NCBI GenBank assembly: GCA_026414365.1
Contig: JAOAJD010000001.1
Coordinates: 62,001-126,000, forward strand
Reading direction: 5' to 3'
DNA: 64,000 nt
Origin: Candidatus Iainarchaeum sp.
GTDB lineage: Archaea; Iainarchaeota; Iainarchaeia; Iainarchaeales; SKW153
Shown here: positions 53,780 to 62,834 of the stretch, piece by piece
How the letters are laid out: the number at the start of each line of letters is the position of its first letter
Numbering within the stretch: position 1 is the first letter of the stretch
Translations under genes and position numbers: made by a program
Notes under the pieces: model-generated
The model's input: the letters and a program-made list of their open reading frames with translations, nothing else
Database searches by the model: none
Told to the model about the DNA's origin: nothing

Positions 53780-53866
53780 GGACCGGTAGCGTAGTTTGGA
53801 TAGCGCAACTGCCTCCTAAGCTCTAGAGCAAGCAGTAGGTCGCGGGTTCGAATCCCGCCCGGTCCG
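53780..53866 (+). tRNA. tRNA-Arg (anticodon CCT) with 12-nt intron
   Basis: The acceptor GGACCGG pairs with CCGGTCC, and the discriminator is G. The anticodon stem ACTGC/GCAGT and loop give CCT. The T-arm is GCGGG-TTCGAAT-CCCGC. The 12-base intron (53819-53830) lies at the 37/38 site and contains the palindrome GCTCTAGAGC. No CCA is encoded. Confidence 0.94.
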
Positions 53867-53946
53867 CATTTTGTGAATTTAATTTGTTTTTTCAAATTTT
53901 TCTTCAACGAAACAGATTTAAACTAATAACAACATTATTTTTGTTG

Positions 53947-54651
53947 ATGGAGAAACTAGAACTGATAATAGCAGGTGAAATTGCTCTCTCCAAAGAACCA
54001 GGGAAAGCACTAAAAAAGTGGAGAGAAATATTTGGAATTAGCCAAATAGAACTATCTAAAGCTTTAGGTATAAGCCCATCAACAATTTCTGATTATGAAG
54101 GAGGGAGAAGGCAAAGTCCGGGAATAGGTGTTGTGAAAAGATTTGTTGAAACTATATTAAAAATTGATGCTGAGAGAGGTGGCCAAGTTACAAAACAACT
54201 CTTAAAAGAAATTGAACCTAGAAAAAGTATTTTTGACGTAAGAGAATTTGCAGATTCTGTAGATGGGACAAAATTTACTGAATTGATAGAAGCAAAATGT
54301 ATTGCAAACAAAAACAAACTCAAAGAGATAAAAATTTTTGGGTATACTATAATAGATTCTATAAAAGTTATCGTAGATGTGCCCGTTAATGAGTATATTG
54401 CAATGTATGGGAAAACACCACAAAGGGCATTAATATTCCTAAAGGTTGAAACAGGTAGAAGTCCAATGATTGCTGTAAAAGTAGGGAGATTCAGTACTGA
54501 AATGAGACCTGCTATTGTTGTTTTACATGGTGTTGAAAAAGTTGACCCTGTTGCTATAAAAATAGCAGAAAACGAAAAAATACCTTTATTAACAACTAAT
54601 ATGCCCGTTGAAAAAATAAGAGAAGTATTAAAAAAATTTGAAGTTTCTTAA
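53947..54651 (+). CDS. XRE-type HTH transcriptional regulator with conserved archaeal C-terminal domain
   Basis: The HTH (ISQIELSKALGISPSTISDYEGGR, about residues 31-54) follows a short N-terminal helix. The C-terminal half (MIAVKVGRFSTEMRPAIVVLHG and DPVAIKIAENEKIPLLTTNMP) matches the conserved archaeal COG1709 regulator family. The ORF track adds 21 residues at the N terminus, but ATG 53947 sits about 29 bases after TTTAAAC with no ribosome binding site, typical of a leaderless start. The target is unknown. Confidence 0.85.
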   Translation: MEKLELIIAGEIALSKEPGKALKKWREIFGISQIELSKALGISPSTISDYEGGRRQSPGIGVVKRFVETILKIDAERGGQVTKQLLKEIEPRKSIFDVREFADSVDGTKFTELIEAKCIANKNKLKEIKIFGYTIIDSIKVIVDVPVNEYIAMYGKTPQRALIFLKVETGRSPMIAVKVGRFSTEMRPAIVVLHGVEKVDPVAIKIAENEKIPLLTTNMPVEKIREVLKKFEVS

Positions 54652-54667
54652 AGTTGAAAATAAACTC

Positions 54668-55357
54668 TTAAAGAAATCTAACACAGAAAGTAACTCTTTT
54701 TTTCATTTTATTCTTTTGCCTATCATAACCTACAACAGAATAAGTTTCCAAAACTTCAACATTAAATTTAGATAAAACATTTTTAACTAATCTTTTCAAA
54801 GATCTTGCAGAACCAATCTTTAAATCAATACCTTCTTTTAGTTGCTCTATAGAAACCACTGATGCTAAACTATCCTCTAATTTTTCTTTTTCGAAAAAAG
54901 AATTTACCTCATTTAAAAGTTTATCTTTATTAAAATTACCTCTTAATTGTAAGATTCCTTCATAATATTGACCACTTAATTTTAAACAACTTTCACAAAG
55001 CACTTTTTTTTCAAATATCTTAAACTTCTTCTCGAATCTAAATTCTTTTTTATTATTGGAAATGCGAATAACGAGCTTAACATCATAACCATAATCTTTC
55101 TGATAAAAATCCAAAGCAGCGTCAGTTATTTTTAAATTGCTAAAACTTATATTGTTCATTACGAAGTTTTTCAAACTCTCGTTGTTTTTTTCTAACCACC
55201 TTCCAAAAACTTTTATTTTACCACAACTCCTACAGACTAACAACTCTAAACATTCATTTACTTTTATTGGATTTTTTAATTCTAAGTAACATTTACTACA
55301 AAGTTTATCGAACAATTTGTTTACGGACTTACCACACTCAGGACAAAAATATCTCAT
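54668..55357 (-). CDS. NMD3-like 60S/50S export-factor family protein
   Basis: Zinc-binding Cys pairs lie at about 5 and 8 (CPECGK), 20 and 23 (CSKC), 42 and 45 (CRSCGK), and near 120 (CESC), the NMD3 N-terminal arrangement. In eukaryotes NMD3 escorts the large ribosomal subunit. In archaea it is thought to act in subunit assembly. The product has 229 residues, shorter than many archaeal homologues. It is the last gene of the minus-strand run starting with the KaiC-like ATPase. Confidence 0.85.
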   Translation of the reverse strand: MRYFCPECGKSVNKLFDKLCSKCYLELKNPIKVNECLELLVCRSCGKIKVFGRWLEKNNESLKNFVMNNISFSNLKITDAALDFYQKDYGYDVKLVIRISNNKKEFRFEKKFKIFEKKVLCESCLKLSGQYYEGILQLRGNFNKDKLLNEVNSFFEKEKLEDSLASVVSIEQLKEGIDLKIGSARSLKRLVKNVLSKFNVEVLETYSVVGYDRQKNKMKKRVTFCVRFL

Positions 55358-55363
55358 AAAAAT

Positions 55364-56152
55364 TCACTTTATGTATTTAACATACGAAACCGGACTTAAA
55401 ACATATATGTAAGTAGAAATTATTGCAATGAAAAATCTTAGAATAACAAAAATTAAAAAGAAAATTGTTTTTTCTAATGTTCCGTGTGAAAGCTCTAAAG
55501 TAAACGACAATAAGAAAGTTAGCAAGGACAGAAAAACAGAAAAGAGTGCTAATTTCGAAACTAATTTAATATTCTTCTTAGAACAATCTATGCTATTTTT
55601 TATTGCACTGAACAAATTAAACTTTTCTAAAGAGGCTACTGGATAAATAAAATAAAAAATTATCGAAATAACAAAAATTACAAGAAGCGAAATTAGCAAA
55701 GATAAAAAGAAAGCAAATTTACCTAAAAAAAACAGTATTGCAGAAGCAGAGAATGCTAAAATTATCACTATGAGCATTGAAAAAAATTCAACCAAAAATG
55801 GGCTAAAAAAAGCAACTACAAACCTTTCTTTTAATTTATGAAATGCATTTATAAAAGATATTTTCTTTAACCTAAAATATTCTGCTACAAGAAAAGGATA
55901 TAATGCATTTATGCAAATATCAAGAATCGCTACTAAAATAGTAAACAACATAAAGAATAGAACATATTTCAGCAACTCTAAACTAGGTGTTGAAAAAGAC
56001 GAGATTGTCAAAGGAGGTATTACAAGGATTACTATTGAATAAAGAAAAGAAACTAATAATTTTGGTATAAACAACTTTGGTTCTTTGATTAACAACAATA
56101 AAGCATCTTTAAGTATCATTAAAACATTTTCTTTCTTTATAATTTTTTTCAT
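55364..56152 (-). CDS. Six-helix membrane protein, unknown
   Basis: I do not recognise this 262-residue protein. About six hydrophobic helices are visible, with a basic N terminus and a loop (SLEKFNLFSAIKNSIDCSKKNIKL) that resembles the amphipathic segment of DUF4013/glycerophosphoryl diester phosphodiesterase membrane-domain proteins. It lies seven bases upstream of the NMD3 gene, in the lipid-synthesis run. Confidence 0.55.
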   Translation of the reverse strand: MKKIIKKENVLMILKDALLLLIKEPKLFIPKLLVSFLYSIVILVIPPLTISSFSTPSLELLKYVLFFMLFTILVAILDICINALYPFLVAEYFRLKKISFINAFHKLKERFVVAFFSPFLVEFFSMLIVIILAFSASAILFFLGKFAFFLSLLISLLVIFVISIIFYFIYPVASLEKFNLFSAIKNSIDCSKKNIKLVSKLALFSVFLSLLTFLLSFTLELSHGTLEKTIFFLIFVILRFFIAIISTYIYVLSPVSYVKYIK

Positions 56153-56196
56153 AAATAAATCCTACAATACAAATTATTAAAGAATATCCAAAAAAA

Positions 56197-56739
56197 CTAT
56201 GTAAAACCGCCCATTAAATCATAACAAACATCAAAAAAAATAATTGCCAGGAAATATTCAAAACTAAAATAACCAAACAAAACCAAAAATAAAATTGTGA
56301 ACTTAAGAACAGCCCTATACCTAAAAAAATAGTAAATAGAAAGCAAAAAATAATTTTTTTTGTTTTTTATCATATCGACTAAATCATTGCCAAACTCATC
56401 AACAATAGCAGCAAATAGTAAAATAGGAAGAAGATAGAACTGAATGTTAAAATTGCTAAAGAACAATAAAAGAAATATTGTTGAGATAAAACCAAGAAAA
56501 TGAGCAATATTATCTACTTTGCCTGCTAAAAATGAACCTAATAAAATAGATAGAAGAATGGTAGCAGATATTTCGCTTATCATCATAGCATAAACCCAAA
56601 TTAATGAAAGTAATAGTGCTATCAAAATCGCTTTATTCTTACTGAAACTATTTTTATCAAAAGCGTTGTCTATAATTTTTAACCCTGCTCCCAAAACACC
56701 ATACAAAAAAACTAGTAATAAATTGACACTTCCTATCAT
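56197..56739 (-). CDS. Polytopic membrane protein with acidic motifs, unknown
   Basis: I cannot assign this 180-residue protein. It has about six transmembrane helices. Asp-containing motifs occur at helix ends: IIDNAFD, GKVDNIAHF, AAIVDEFGNDLVDMI and FFDVCYDLMGG. Their spacing recalls metal/pyrophosphate-binding sites of membrane prenyltransferases, but no family signature is present. It lies between the geranylgeranyl reductase gene (15 bases upstream) and another membrane protein gene. Confidence 0.5.
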   Translation of the reverse strand: MIGSVNLLLVFLYGVLGAGLKIIDNAFDKNSFSKNKAILIALLLSLIWVYAMMISEISATILLSILLGSFLAGKVDNIAHFLGFISTIFLLLFFSNFNIQFYLLPILLFAAIVDEFGNDLVDMIKNKKNYFLLSIYYFFRYRAVLKFTILFLVLFGYFSFEYFLAIIFFDVCYDLMGGFT

Positions 56740-56753
56740 AAAAAATACTTGAC

Positions 56754-57806
56754 TTATTTTACCATAAGTCCAAATCTTTTTTTAGAATCTTTTATCTTAT
56801 TGGACTTTGATATCTTTAACATTACTCTATTTATTAGAGATTGACTTTTTTTTACATATGTCTCAAAGATTTTCTCTTTAGAATTAAATGCTTCTGCACA
56901 ATATTTGCCACTTTCCAAAGCAAAACTTATTCCTTCTCCACTGCTAGGACTTATCAAACAAGCTGCTTCTCCAACTAAAAAAATATTATTTTTTCCTAAG
57001 AAGATATCTCTCTTTGAATTTGGTCTACATATTAAATATGCTGAAAGTTTACCTTCATTTGATAGTTTAAACCTATCTTTAATTTTTTCCTTTAGTAATT
57101 CAAATCTAACCAATGCATCTTCTAAAGGTAAAGCAGAACCCAAAAGCAATTTATTACCTTTAGGAATAATCCAAGAATAAAAATCAGTTATACTATTGTC
57201 ATAAATGAAATAAGATATATTTAAACCAGGGTTATCGAATGTCTGTTGTATTGCTAAGTAATGAGGTATTGGTTTACCATATAGCTTTCTCCTTATAACA
57301 GAGCTAGCACCATCACATCCAACTAAATATTTGCACACTACTGTCCTAACCTCGGAGTTACTCTCTAGAACAACAACAACGAAGTCTTTTTTTTTGGTAA
57401 AGTAAAAATCTATTAGGAATGTTTTCTCTAAAAAAGAAATATTCTTATCATCTAACCATGATAATAACCACCTATCAAACTCTTTTCTGTTGACATTTAG
57501 AAAATTCTTTTTAGAATATTTCGTTATATTGTTCTCCAAATCCAAATAAATTAAATCCAATCTTTTTGGTTGTGAGAATATATTTTCTGGAATATCAAAT
57601 TTACTCAAAAACGATTCTGAGTTTTTTACTAATATACCACCACATGGTTTATCACGTGGAATTTTTGACCCATCTATCAACAACACAGAATAATCCTCAG
57701 TAGAAATGTCATTACAAAAAGAACAACCTGCAGGACCGCTGCCAACAACAACAATATCGTAAGCAGGCTTTATTTCATCAATAGAAATTTTTTTCAAATC
57801 AACCAC
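56754..57806 (-). CDS. Geranylgeranyl reductase family FAD protein
   Basis: The N-terminal FAD motif YDIVVVGSGPAGCSFCND is followed by the PCGGILVKN segment of the family and LVGEAACLISPSSGEGISFALESG near the C terminus. The family hydrogenates geranylgeranyl chains of archaeal membrane lipids. Its 350 residues are a little short. It follows the UbiA prenyltransferase gene by about 44 bases, which supports a role in archaeal lipid synthesis. Confidence 0.92.
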   Translation of the reverse strand: MVDLKKISIDEIKPAYDIVVVGSGPAGCSFCNDISTEDYSVLLIDGSKIPRDKPCGGILVKNSESFLSKFDIPENIFSQPKRLDLIYLDLENNITKYSKKNFLNVNRKEFDRWLLSWLDDKNISFLEKTFLIDFYFTKKKDFVVVVLESNSEVRTVVCKYLVGCDGASSVIRRKLYGKPIPHYLAIQQTFDNPGLNISYFIYDNSITDFYSWIIPKGNKLLLGSALPLEDALVRFELLKEKIKDRFKLSNEGKLSAYLICRPNSKRDIFLGKNNIFLVGEAACLISPSSGEGISFALESGKYCAEAFNSKEKIFETYVKKSQSLINRVMLKISKSNKIKDSKKRFGLMVK

Positions 57807-57850
57807 ACTTTATATTAAACTGAAATGTTAAGAAATTATTTAATTAAGAT

Positions 57851-58756
57851 CTATAGCAAAAATTTGTGATATGCTGCTAATACTAGTAATGAATAATAAA
57901 AAAACATTGCCAAAAGCCTCCCTATTGCAAATGCTTTAACACCTTGTTTAGGTTCTGGATTATTAAAAAGAATATACTCGTTAGTGACAAATCCTAATAA
58001 AGTTATAAGGCCTACAAACCAAGCTAATATGTTATCCATATAAAAAGTATAAATATAGTAAACAGAAAGAGGAATAAATAGGACAGCACACAAAATAGCT
58101 AAAGGAATAATTTTATTTGGGCCATAAAGAATTGCAGCTGTCATTTTACCAGATTTCTTATCTCCTTCCACATCCTTAAAATCTTTTATCAGAGTAACTG
58201 ATAAATACACACCAGTCATAAACAAGCACAAAAGCAAGAAGTTTTGTGGTAAAATAAAAGAATCTTTTGCCAAAAAACCACCAAATAGTGCAGGAAGTAG
58301 AATAGTTGCAATAGCCAAACCAATGTTTGCAATTATCCCTTTTCTGTCAATTCTAAACGGAGGACAACTATATAAAACGCCAACAATTACAAATACTATT
58401 GCACCCAATAATAAATAGAAAGAAACTGAAGCAAAAATAAATCCTAAAAAATACATTAACACTGCAAATAATTTGGCCGATTTTAAAGAAATCTCTTTTT
58501 TAGACAATGGTCTGAAAGGCATATTATGTTTATCTTCCTCAATATCATAAACATCATTTAAAGTTGTTCCACCCATATAAAAAAGCAAAAAAGTCATAAA
58601 TGCAGAAAACAATAAAACCAAAGAAGGATTACTTGAAAGTAACAAATAAGTCAAAACAGCTACTGCTCCTATAAGAGCTCCATTCCAAGGTCTTCCTAGA
58701 AGAAGATAATTAAGTATTTTATTTTTTCCTGCTAGTTTAGAAAAAAATTCCTCCAT
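57851..58756 (-). CDS. UbiA family prenyltransferase (digeranylgeranylglyceryl phosphate synthase-like)
   Basis: The first Asp-rich motif is GGTTLNDVYDIEEDKHNMPFRPL, and the second is TLIKDFKDVEGDKKSGK. Together with about nine transmembrane helices, they define the UbiA superfamily. In archaea the expected reaction is attachment of the second geranylgeranyl chain to form digeranylgeranylglyceryl phosphate. A chlorophyll- or quinone-type synthase cannot be excluded. The gene next to geranylgeranyl reductase supports a lipid role. Confidence 0.85.
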   Translation of the reverse strand: MEEFFSKLAGKNKILNYLLLGRPWNGALIGAVAVLTYLLLSSNPSLVLLFSAFMTFLLFYMGGTTLNDVYDIEEDKHNMPFRPLSKKEISLKSAKLFAVLMYFLGFIFASVSFYLLLGAIVFVIVGVLYSCPPFRIDRKGIIANIGLAIATILLPALFGGFLAKDSFILPQNFLLLCLFMTGVYLSVTLIKDFKDVEGDKKSGKMTAAILYGPNKIIPLAILCAVLFIPLSVYYIYTFYMDNILAWFVGLITLLGFVTNEYILFNNPEPKQGVKAFAIGRLLAMFFYYSLLVLAAYHKFLL

Positions 58757-58775
58757 GAAACCACCTCTAAAAAAA

Positions 58776-59426
58776 TTATTCTATTCCGAAAAATGCAGGA
58801 TCTTCTCCGAAATCTTTCATAAACTTAGTCTCTTTTTCTATTAAATAACTTAAATCAAACTGCTTTTTAATAAATTCTTCGCCTAACTCCGCAATTCTGT
58901 GTGGTGCTAAATTTGCATGCAAACAATATTGTCCATTTTGAGCTGCACACTCAAATTCAACATTATTCATCAAGGTTTCGTGAACCCAACAGCCACCACC
59001 TGATTCTATGCCCCTTACAAAATAACAAAAAATATTATCATTTTTATAGAATTGTAATGCAAAAGGATTTCCTATAACCTTAAATTTAGCATGATCTGCT
59101 CTTTTGAAGCTGAGTGTTTGATAATCACCAAAACCGAGTACACTCATTATATCCATACAAACTTTATATCTCTCTTCAAATTTTTTTAGTTTGAGTTGAT
59201 TAACTATATTTTTTGTTACAACAAAACCATATACCCAACCATAAAAATAAAGATCTGTTAAAGCCTTTATATCTTTTTTAAGCGCATCTCTGGTCATTTC
59301 TTTTATTGTTTCCATAGAACAAAGAAAGAAAGGTAAATCAAAAGCTATTATTTTTCCTTGTTCAAACTTTATTTTTCTTCCCAAAAGCAATTTTGCTAAT
59401 GTTCCCCCAAATTCCAACAAAATCAC
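58776..59426 (-). CDS. V4R-domain protein
   Basis: The C-terminal half carries CYFVRGIESGGGCWVHE and the Cys-bearing ECAAQNGQYCLHAN, a pattern of the V4R (4-vinyl reductase) domain, thought to bind small hydrophobic ligands. The N-terminal half is helical. The gene overlaps the KaiC-like ATPase gene by four bases (ATGA), so the two proteins probably work together, and precedes UbiA by 19 bases. A ligand-sensing function is inference. Confidence 0.75.
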   Translation of the reverse strand: MILLEFGGTLAKLLLGRKIKFEQGKIIAFDLPFFLCSMETIKEMTRDALKKDIKALTDLYFYGWVYGFVVTKNIVNQLKLKKFEERYKVCMDIMSVLGFGDYQTLSFKRADHAKFKVIGNPFALQFYKNDNIFCYFVRGIESGGGCWVHETLMNNVEFECAAQNGQYCLHANLAPHRIAELGEEFIKKQFDLSYLIEKETKFMKDFGEDPAFFGIE

Positions 59427-60223
59427 TTCATCAAAACATCCATTGCATTTGCCAAATCAACTTCGATACCTTTGTTTGATACTATTGAATAAGGAATATA
59501 ACTCTTATTATGATCAGTATACCTCATTTTTCTTATCCTGAGAGTTAGACTATTTGCTCCTTCTATGCCCAAAAAATATGTATTTATAACACCATCACAT
59601 ATGAACTCAGAAATCTCATCAGCACTCAAGAAATCTGTTTTCTCTGGAAGTTCAGAGGTCATAATCACAGTCGCATTAAACAATCTTAATTTTCTAATCA
59701 GATGATAAAGCATTGCCCTTGCTATTATTCTTTCAGATTTTGGAATTGGTGATACTGATGTAACTACTTTAGCAAAAGTATATGGCTTCTTTTCGCTATC
59801 ATCTGAAACTAAGATAGAATCTGTGAAGGTTGTTAATGAATCTATTACAATTCTTTGAGGGGCAAACTGAGCAACATTGTCATGCACTTTTTCTAAGAAA
59901 TCATCCCCTTCAACAATATCAAAATAAACTATTTTTAACAAATTTTTCTTTTCAAGATTTTCTAAATCCCAGCCAAATTGCATACCTGCTCTCAAAATCT
60001 CTGGCTTAGATTGCTCTGTGGATATGTAAAGGCCTCTCTCATTGTAAATCTTAGCCCCATTCACTAAATACTGCAAACAAAAAGTACTTTTGCCAGTTCC
60101 ACATCCGCCAGACAAAAGAACAATGTTGCCTTTTGGAATACCACCATTTAAAGCATCATCTAACCCTTTTATTCCTGTTGGAACTTTAGATATCAAATTA
60201 TTCTTAGATAAATTCTCAACCAT
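59423..60223 (-). CDS. KaiC-like RecA-superfamily ATPase
   Basis: The protein starts with the KaiC-type block VPTGIKGLDDALNGGIPKGN and Walker A SGGCGTGKST (about 38-47). The catalytic Glu is in YISTEQSKPEI, and Walker B is RIVIDSLTTF. It is a single-domain archaeal KaiC homologue of about 266 residues. The ORF track adds a hydrophobic nine-residue leader (start 60250); both starts are possible, but MVENLSKNN is more typical. It heads an operon with a V4R protein, UbiA, geranylgeranyl reductase and NMD3. Confidence 0.88.
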   Translation of the reverse strand: MVENLSKNNLISKVPTGIKGLDDALNGGIPKGNIVLLSGGCGTGKSTFCLQYLVNGAKIYNERGLYISTEQSKPEILRAGMQFGWDLENLEKKNLLKIVYFDIVEGDDFLEKVHDNVAQFAPQRIVIDSLTTFTDSILVSDDSEKKPYTFAKVVTSVSPIPKSERIIARAMLYHLIRKLRLFNATVIMTSELPEKTDFLSADEISEFICDGVINTYFLGIEGANSLTLRIRKMRYTDHNKSYIPYSIVSNKGIEVDLANAMDVLMK

Positions 60224-60250
60224 ATTGTAGTAAATAATATAAAAACCCAT

Positions 60251-60473
60251 TATTAAAACTTACTAAAAATAAAAATGGGGAAACTATTATTTTAATTATC
60301 TGATCATGGCACAGATAAATATTTTTTTGATAAATTTATTAGAATAACTAAGACATAAGTATTTTGTTAAATTTTACTTTATAGATGAGACTGAATATAT
60401 AAATTAACAAAAAATCTACTTAAATCGAACAAAATAAAATTTTAATAAGGATGTTAAGAAGAAAAATAGATAA
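60251..60473. other. Intergenic region, no gene seen
   Basis: This A+T-rich stretch separates the beta-CASP ribonuclease stop from the KaiC operon. I see no ORF, tRNA, box C/D or H/ACA signature in it. It should contain the KaiC operon promoter and the ribonuclease terminator. Confidence 0.5.
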
Positions 60474-61742
60474 TTACAAAATGATTTCTTCCCCAATATT
60501 TGGATTATATGTTTCAAAACCATCTTCTTCTAAATCTTTACCAAACTTCTCGATAACCTCGCTGTCTCCATGAACTAAAATCACCTTTTCTGGATCTAAT
60601 CTATTGATTATAGAGAGTAATTCTTTTCTACCGGCGTGAGCAGAGAAATCGTATTTTTCATAACCTATCTTAGGCTCAACCATGATACCATCAATATTTA
60701 TCTTACCACTATCTAGCAATATTCTGCCAGGTGTATCTTTTACTTGATAACCTGTTAAAAATAATTTAGAGTTTTTATCATTATAAAGTTCTCTTAAATA
60801 AAACTGGACTGGTCCACCTTGAAGCATCCCAGAAGTGGTTATAATTACACATGGCTTCTTCAACGCTGCTTTTCTCATCTTTAAATTTTTAACCCATATC
60901 AATCTCTCTAAAGCTTTCTTCAAAAACTTTGGTTTTCTGAGAAAATTAGGATTCTTTATATAAGTGATTGCCGCTTCTTGACACATCCCATCAAAATATA
61001 TGTCTGTATCTAATCTATATTCGTAAAGTATGTCTGCAATTTCCTGGCTTCTACCAACAGCAAAGGCTGAAATTAGTGCTATGCCTCCTCTATCTAAAAC
61101 GTCTTGTATATCCTCAACAAACCTTTTTTCTAATTCTTTTCTTGGGGGGTGATCTCTATCACCATAAGTACTTTCTATAATCAAATAATCGCATTTTTTT
61201 ATTTTTGAAAGATCTGCACCTGAATGCAATCTTGTTTCTTCCTCTTTGAAATCACCTGTATAAACTAAAATCTTATCGCCTACTGTTAATTTGACTATTG
61301 CGGAACCTAAAATATGTCCCGCATCTGAAAATTGCAATTTAATATTGTCTGTTATATTTATATCTTTTTTATAGTTTACTGCAAAAGTAAACCTTTCAGT
61401 TCTTATTATCTCTTGTTTTGAAAAGCTTGCATCAATACCTTCCATTCCGGCAATGTGTAATGAATCATGCCATAAGATTTTAGCAATTTCTAAAGTTGGT
61501 GATGTCATATAACTTAAAAATCTTGAATCTTTGAAAAGATGAGGAAGCTGACCAGAATGATCTAAATGGGCATGACTAATTATTGCAGCATCAATTTTTC
61601 CATTCGGCAATAGAGGATATTCGGTACCTTTAGGAGTTAGCTTAATACCATAATCTAAAATAACCTTATCACCACTATCAATTAAGAATCCACTTCTACC
61701 TACTTCTAAACCACCACCAAGAACTTTTAACTTTATAGACAT
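60474..61742 (-). CDS. beta-CASP metallo-beta-lactamase ribonuclease (aCPSF2-like)
   Basis: The zinc motif SHAHLDHSGQLPHLF, a second ligand in GHILGSA and YTGDFKEEET, and the beta-CASP blocks ESTYGDRDHP and FSAHAGRKEL plus HGDSE near the C terminus show a beta-CASP nuclease. It has 422 residues and no N-terminal KH domains, which matches archaeal aCPSF2 rather than aCPSF1. It acts in RNA 3'-end processing or decay. The ORF track adds two residues. ATG 61742 is chosen. Confidence 0.92.
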   Translation of the reverse strand: MSIKLKVLGGGLEVGRSGFLIDSGDKVILDYGIKLTPKGTEYPLLPNGKIDAAIISHAHLDHSGQLPHLFKDSRFLSYMTSPTLEIAKILWHDSLHIAGMEGIDASFSKQEIIRTERFTFAVNYKKDINITDNIKLQFSDAGHILGSAIVKLTVGDKILVYTGDFKEEETRLHSGADLSKIKKCDYLIIESTYGDRDHPPRKELEKRFVEDIQDVLDRGGIALISAFAVGRSQEIADILYEYRLDTDIYFDGMCQEAAITYIKNPNFLRKPKFLKKALERLIWVKNLKMRKAALKKPCVIITTSGMLQGGPVQFYLRELYNDKNSKLFLTGYQVKDTPGRILLDSGKINIDGIMVEPKIGYEKYDFSAHAGRKELLSIINRLDPEKVILVHGDSEVIEKFGKDLEEDGFETYNPNIGEEIIL

Positions 61743-61922
61743 AAACAAAACCGTTTTATAATTTTAAGAACTTTACAAAATAAAAAGGACTTTTATAAGA
61801 TTAAACTTAGATATGTTTATAAAAGTAGTTAATAAGATAACTAAATCTAAAATAACTCTAACAAAAGATAGAATTTTATTTTTGTGATTTTTCTTTGGAT
61901 TTTTAGTAAAAAAATGAAAAAA

Positions 61923-62222
61923 TTACTCTTTGCAATTAAGCAACTCTTTTTGGGCAAAAAATTCTTCTTCAAAAATCTTAAGAATAAAATCTTCCTTATT
62001 ACAAAAATACTTATTCGCATAACAACATATTAGCTTCTTACATTCCAGATTTTTTATTATTTCTTTTAGATATTCTTCATCTAGACAAAAAATCCTTTGA
62101 AGTTCTGTTCTGCTAATACCTTTATTCTCAACAAGTAGATTAATGATCCTTGCTTCCTCATAAGAAAGATAATTATTCTCAACCAACCTAAATAAACAAA
62201 AACTGAACAATGAAATAACCAT
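61923..62222 (-). CDS. Small winged-helix protein, unknown
   Basis: The 99-residue product has a helix-turn-helix-like core (YEEARIINLLVENKGISRTELQRIFCLDEEYLKEIIKNLECKKLI) with a wing (CYANKYFCNKEDF). It resembles MarR- or Trm-type DNA-binding domains. Four Cys residues lie in the wing region. The target is unknown. It lies next to the V4R gene and the second winged-helix gene on the same strand. Confidence 0.6.
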   Translation of the reverse strand: MVISLFSFCLFRLVENNYLSYEEARIINLLVENKGISRTELQRIFCLDEEYLKEIIKNLECKKLICCYANKYFCNKEDFILKIFEEEFFAQKELLNCKE

Positions 62223-62273
62223 AAAAAAAGTTTATTGTGAAAATTAATATAATTTTGGTTTAATAAACAAAAA

Positions 62274-62834
62274 TTAAATGTTAATTTGTCTCCTAACAAT
62301 TTCGTTATTAAAATCAAAGTCAGAAGTTCTTTTTATCACAAACTCACAGAAAGGGTAATTTGTCGCATAACACTTTAGTTCAACGCAATCTACATTATCT
62401 TTAAAATAATGCGAAAATATACCTGCAAAAAACCCTCTAAGAATATGATCTACAGGATAATTTACCTTACCTTTTAAAGGCATTGCAATCGGCGAATTCT
62501 CTACCTTTAAGATTGCTCGCTTAAAATTCATATCCAAACTTAATGTCTCTATTGCTCCCCAACCAGAAGCAGAAATAAAATCTTCTAAAAGCTTTAAGAA
62601 CTGATGATCGTTTAATCTAAACTGCGAATCAAAACTTTTTACTAAATTTTTTAAAGTTGCCTCTTTAACATCTTCATAAAGAATTTTATCAAAAGTTAAG
62701 TTTTGCTCTGCACATATACCTAAAAGAATATCAACAGGCAATATTACAAAAGGAAGTTCTGCTAAGTAAAAGTTATTATGAACATACCTCAATGTTGAAG
62801 TATATAAAAATTTATCTAGAAAACTGTTAAGCAT
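62274..62834 (-). CDS. V4R-domain protein (second copy)
   Basis: The C-terminal region has HILRGFFAGIFSHYFKDNVDCVELKCYATNYPFCEFVIKR, the V4R pattern with conserved Cys. The N-terminal half is less conserved. The ORF track starts at 62885, but GAGGTTGAT before ATG 62834 supports the shorter product (186 residues), whose start overlaps the stop of the upstream winged-helix gene by eight bases. A ligand-responsive partner for that regulator is likely by analogy. Confidence 0.65.
   Translation of the reverse strand: MLNSFLDKFLYTSTLRYVHNNFYLAELPFVILPVDILLGICAEQNLTFDKILYEDVKEATLKNLVKSFDSQFRLNDHQFLKLLEDFISASGWGAIETLSLDMNFKRAILKVENSPIAMPLKGKVNYPVDHILRGFFAGIFSHYFKDNVDCVELKCYATNYPFCEFVIKRTSDFDFNNEIVRRQINI

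Noticed and set aside
53701-53907. 68-residue minus-strand ORF
   Set aside because: It is antisense to tRNA-Arg.
60251-60473. Possible box C/D guide RNA
   Set aside because: The region has GATGAGA and CTGA-like words but no paired C/D boxes at proper spacing or terminal stem.
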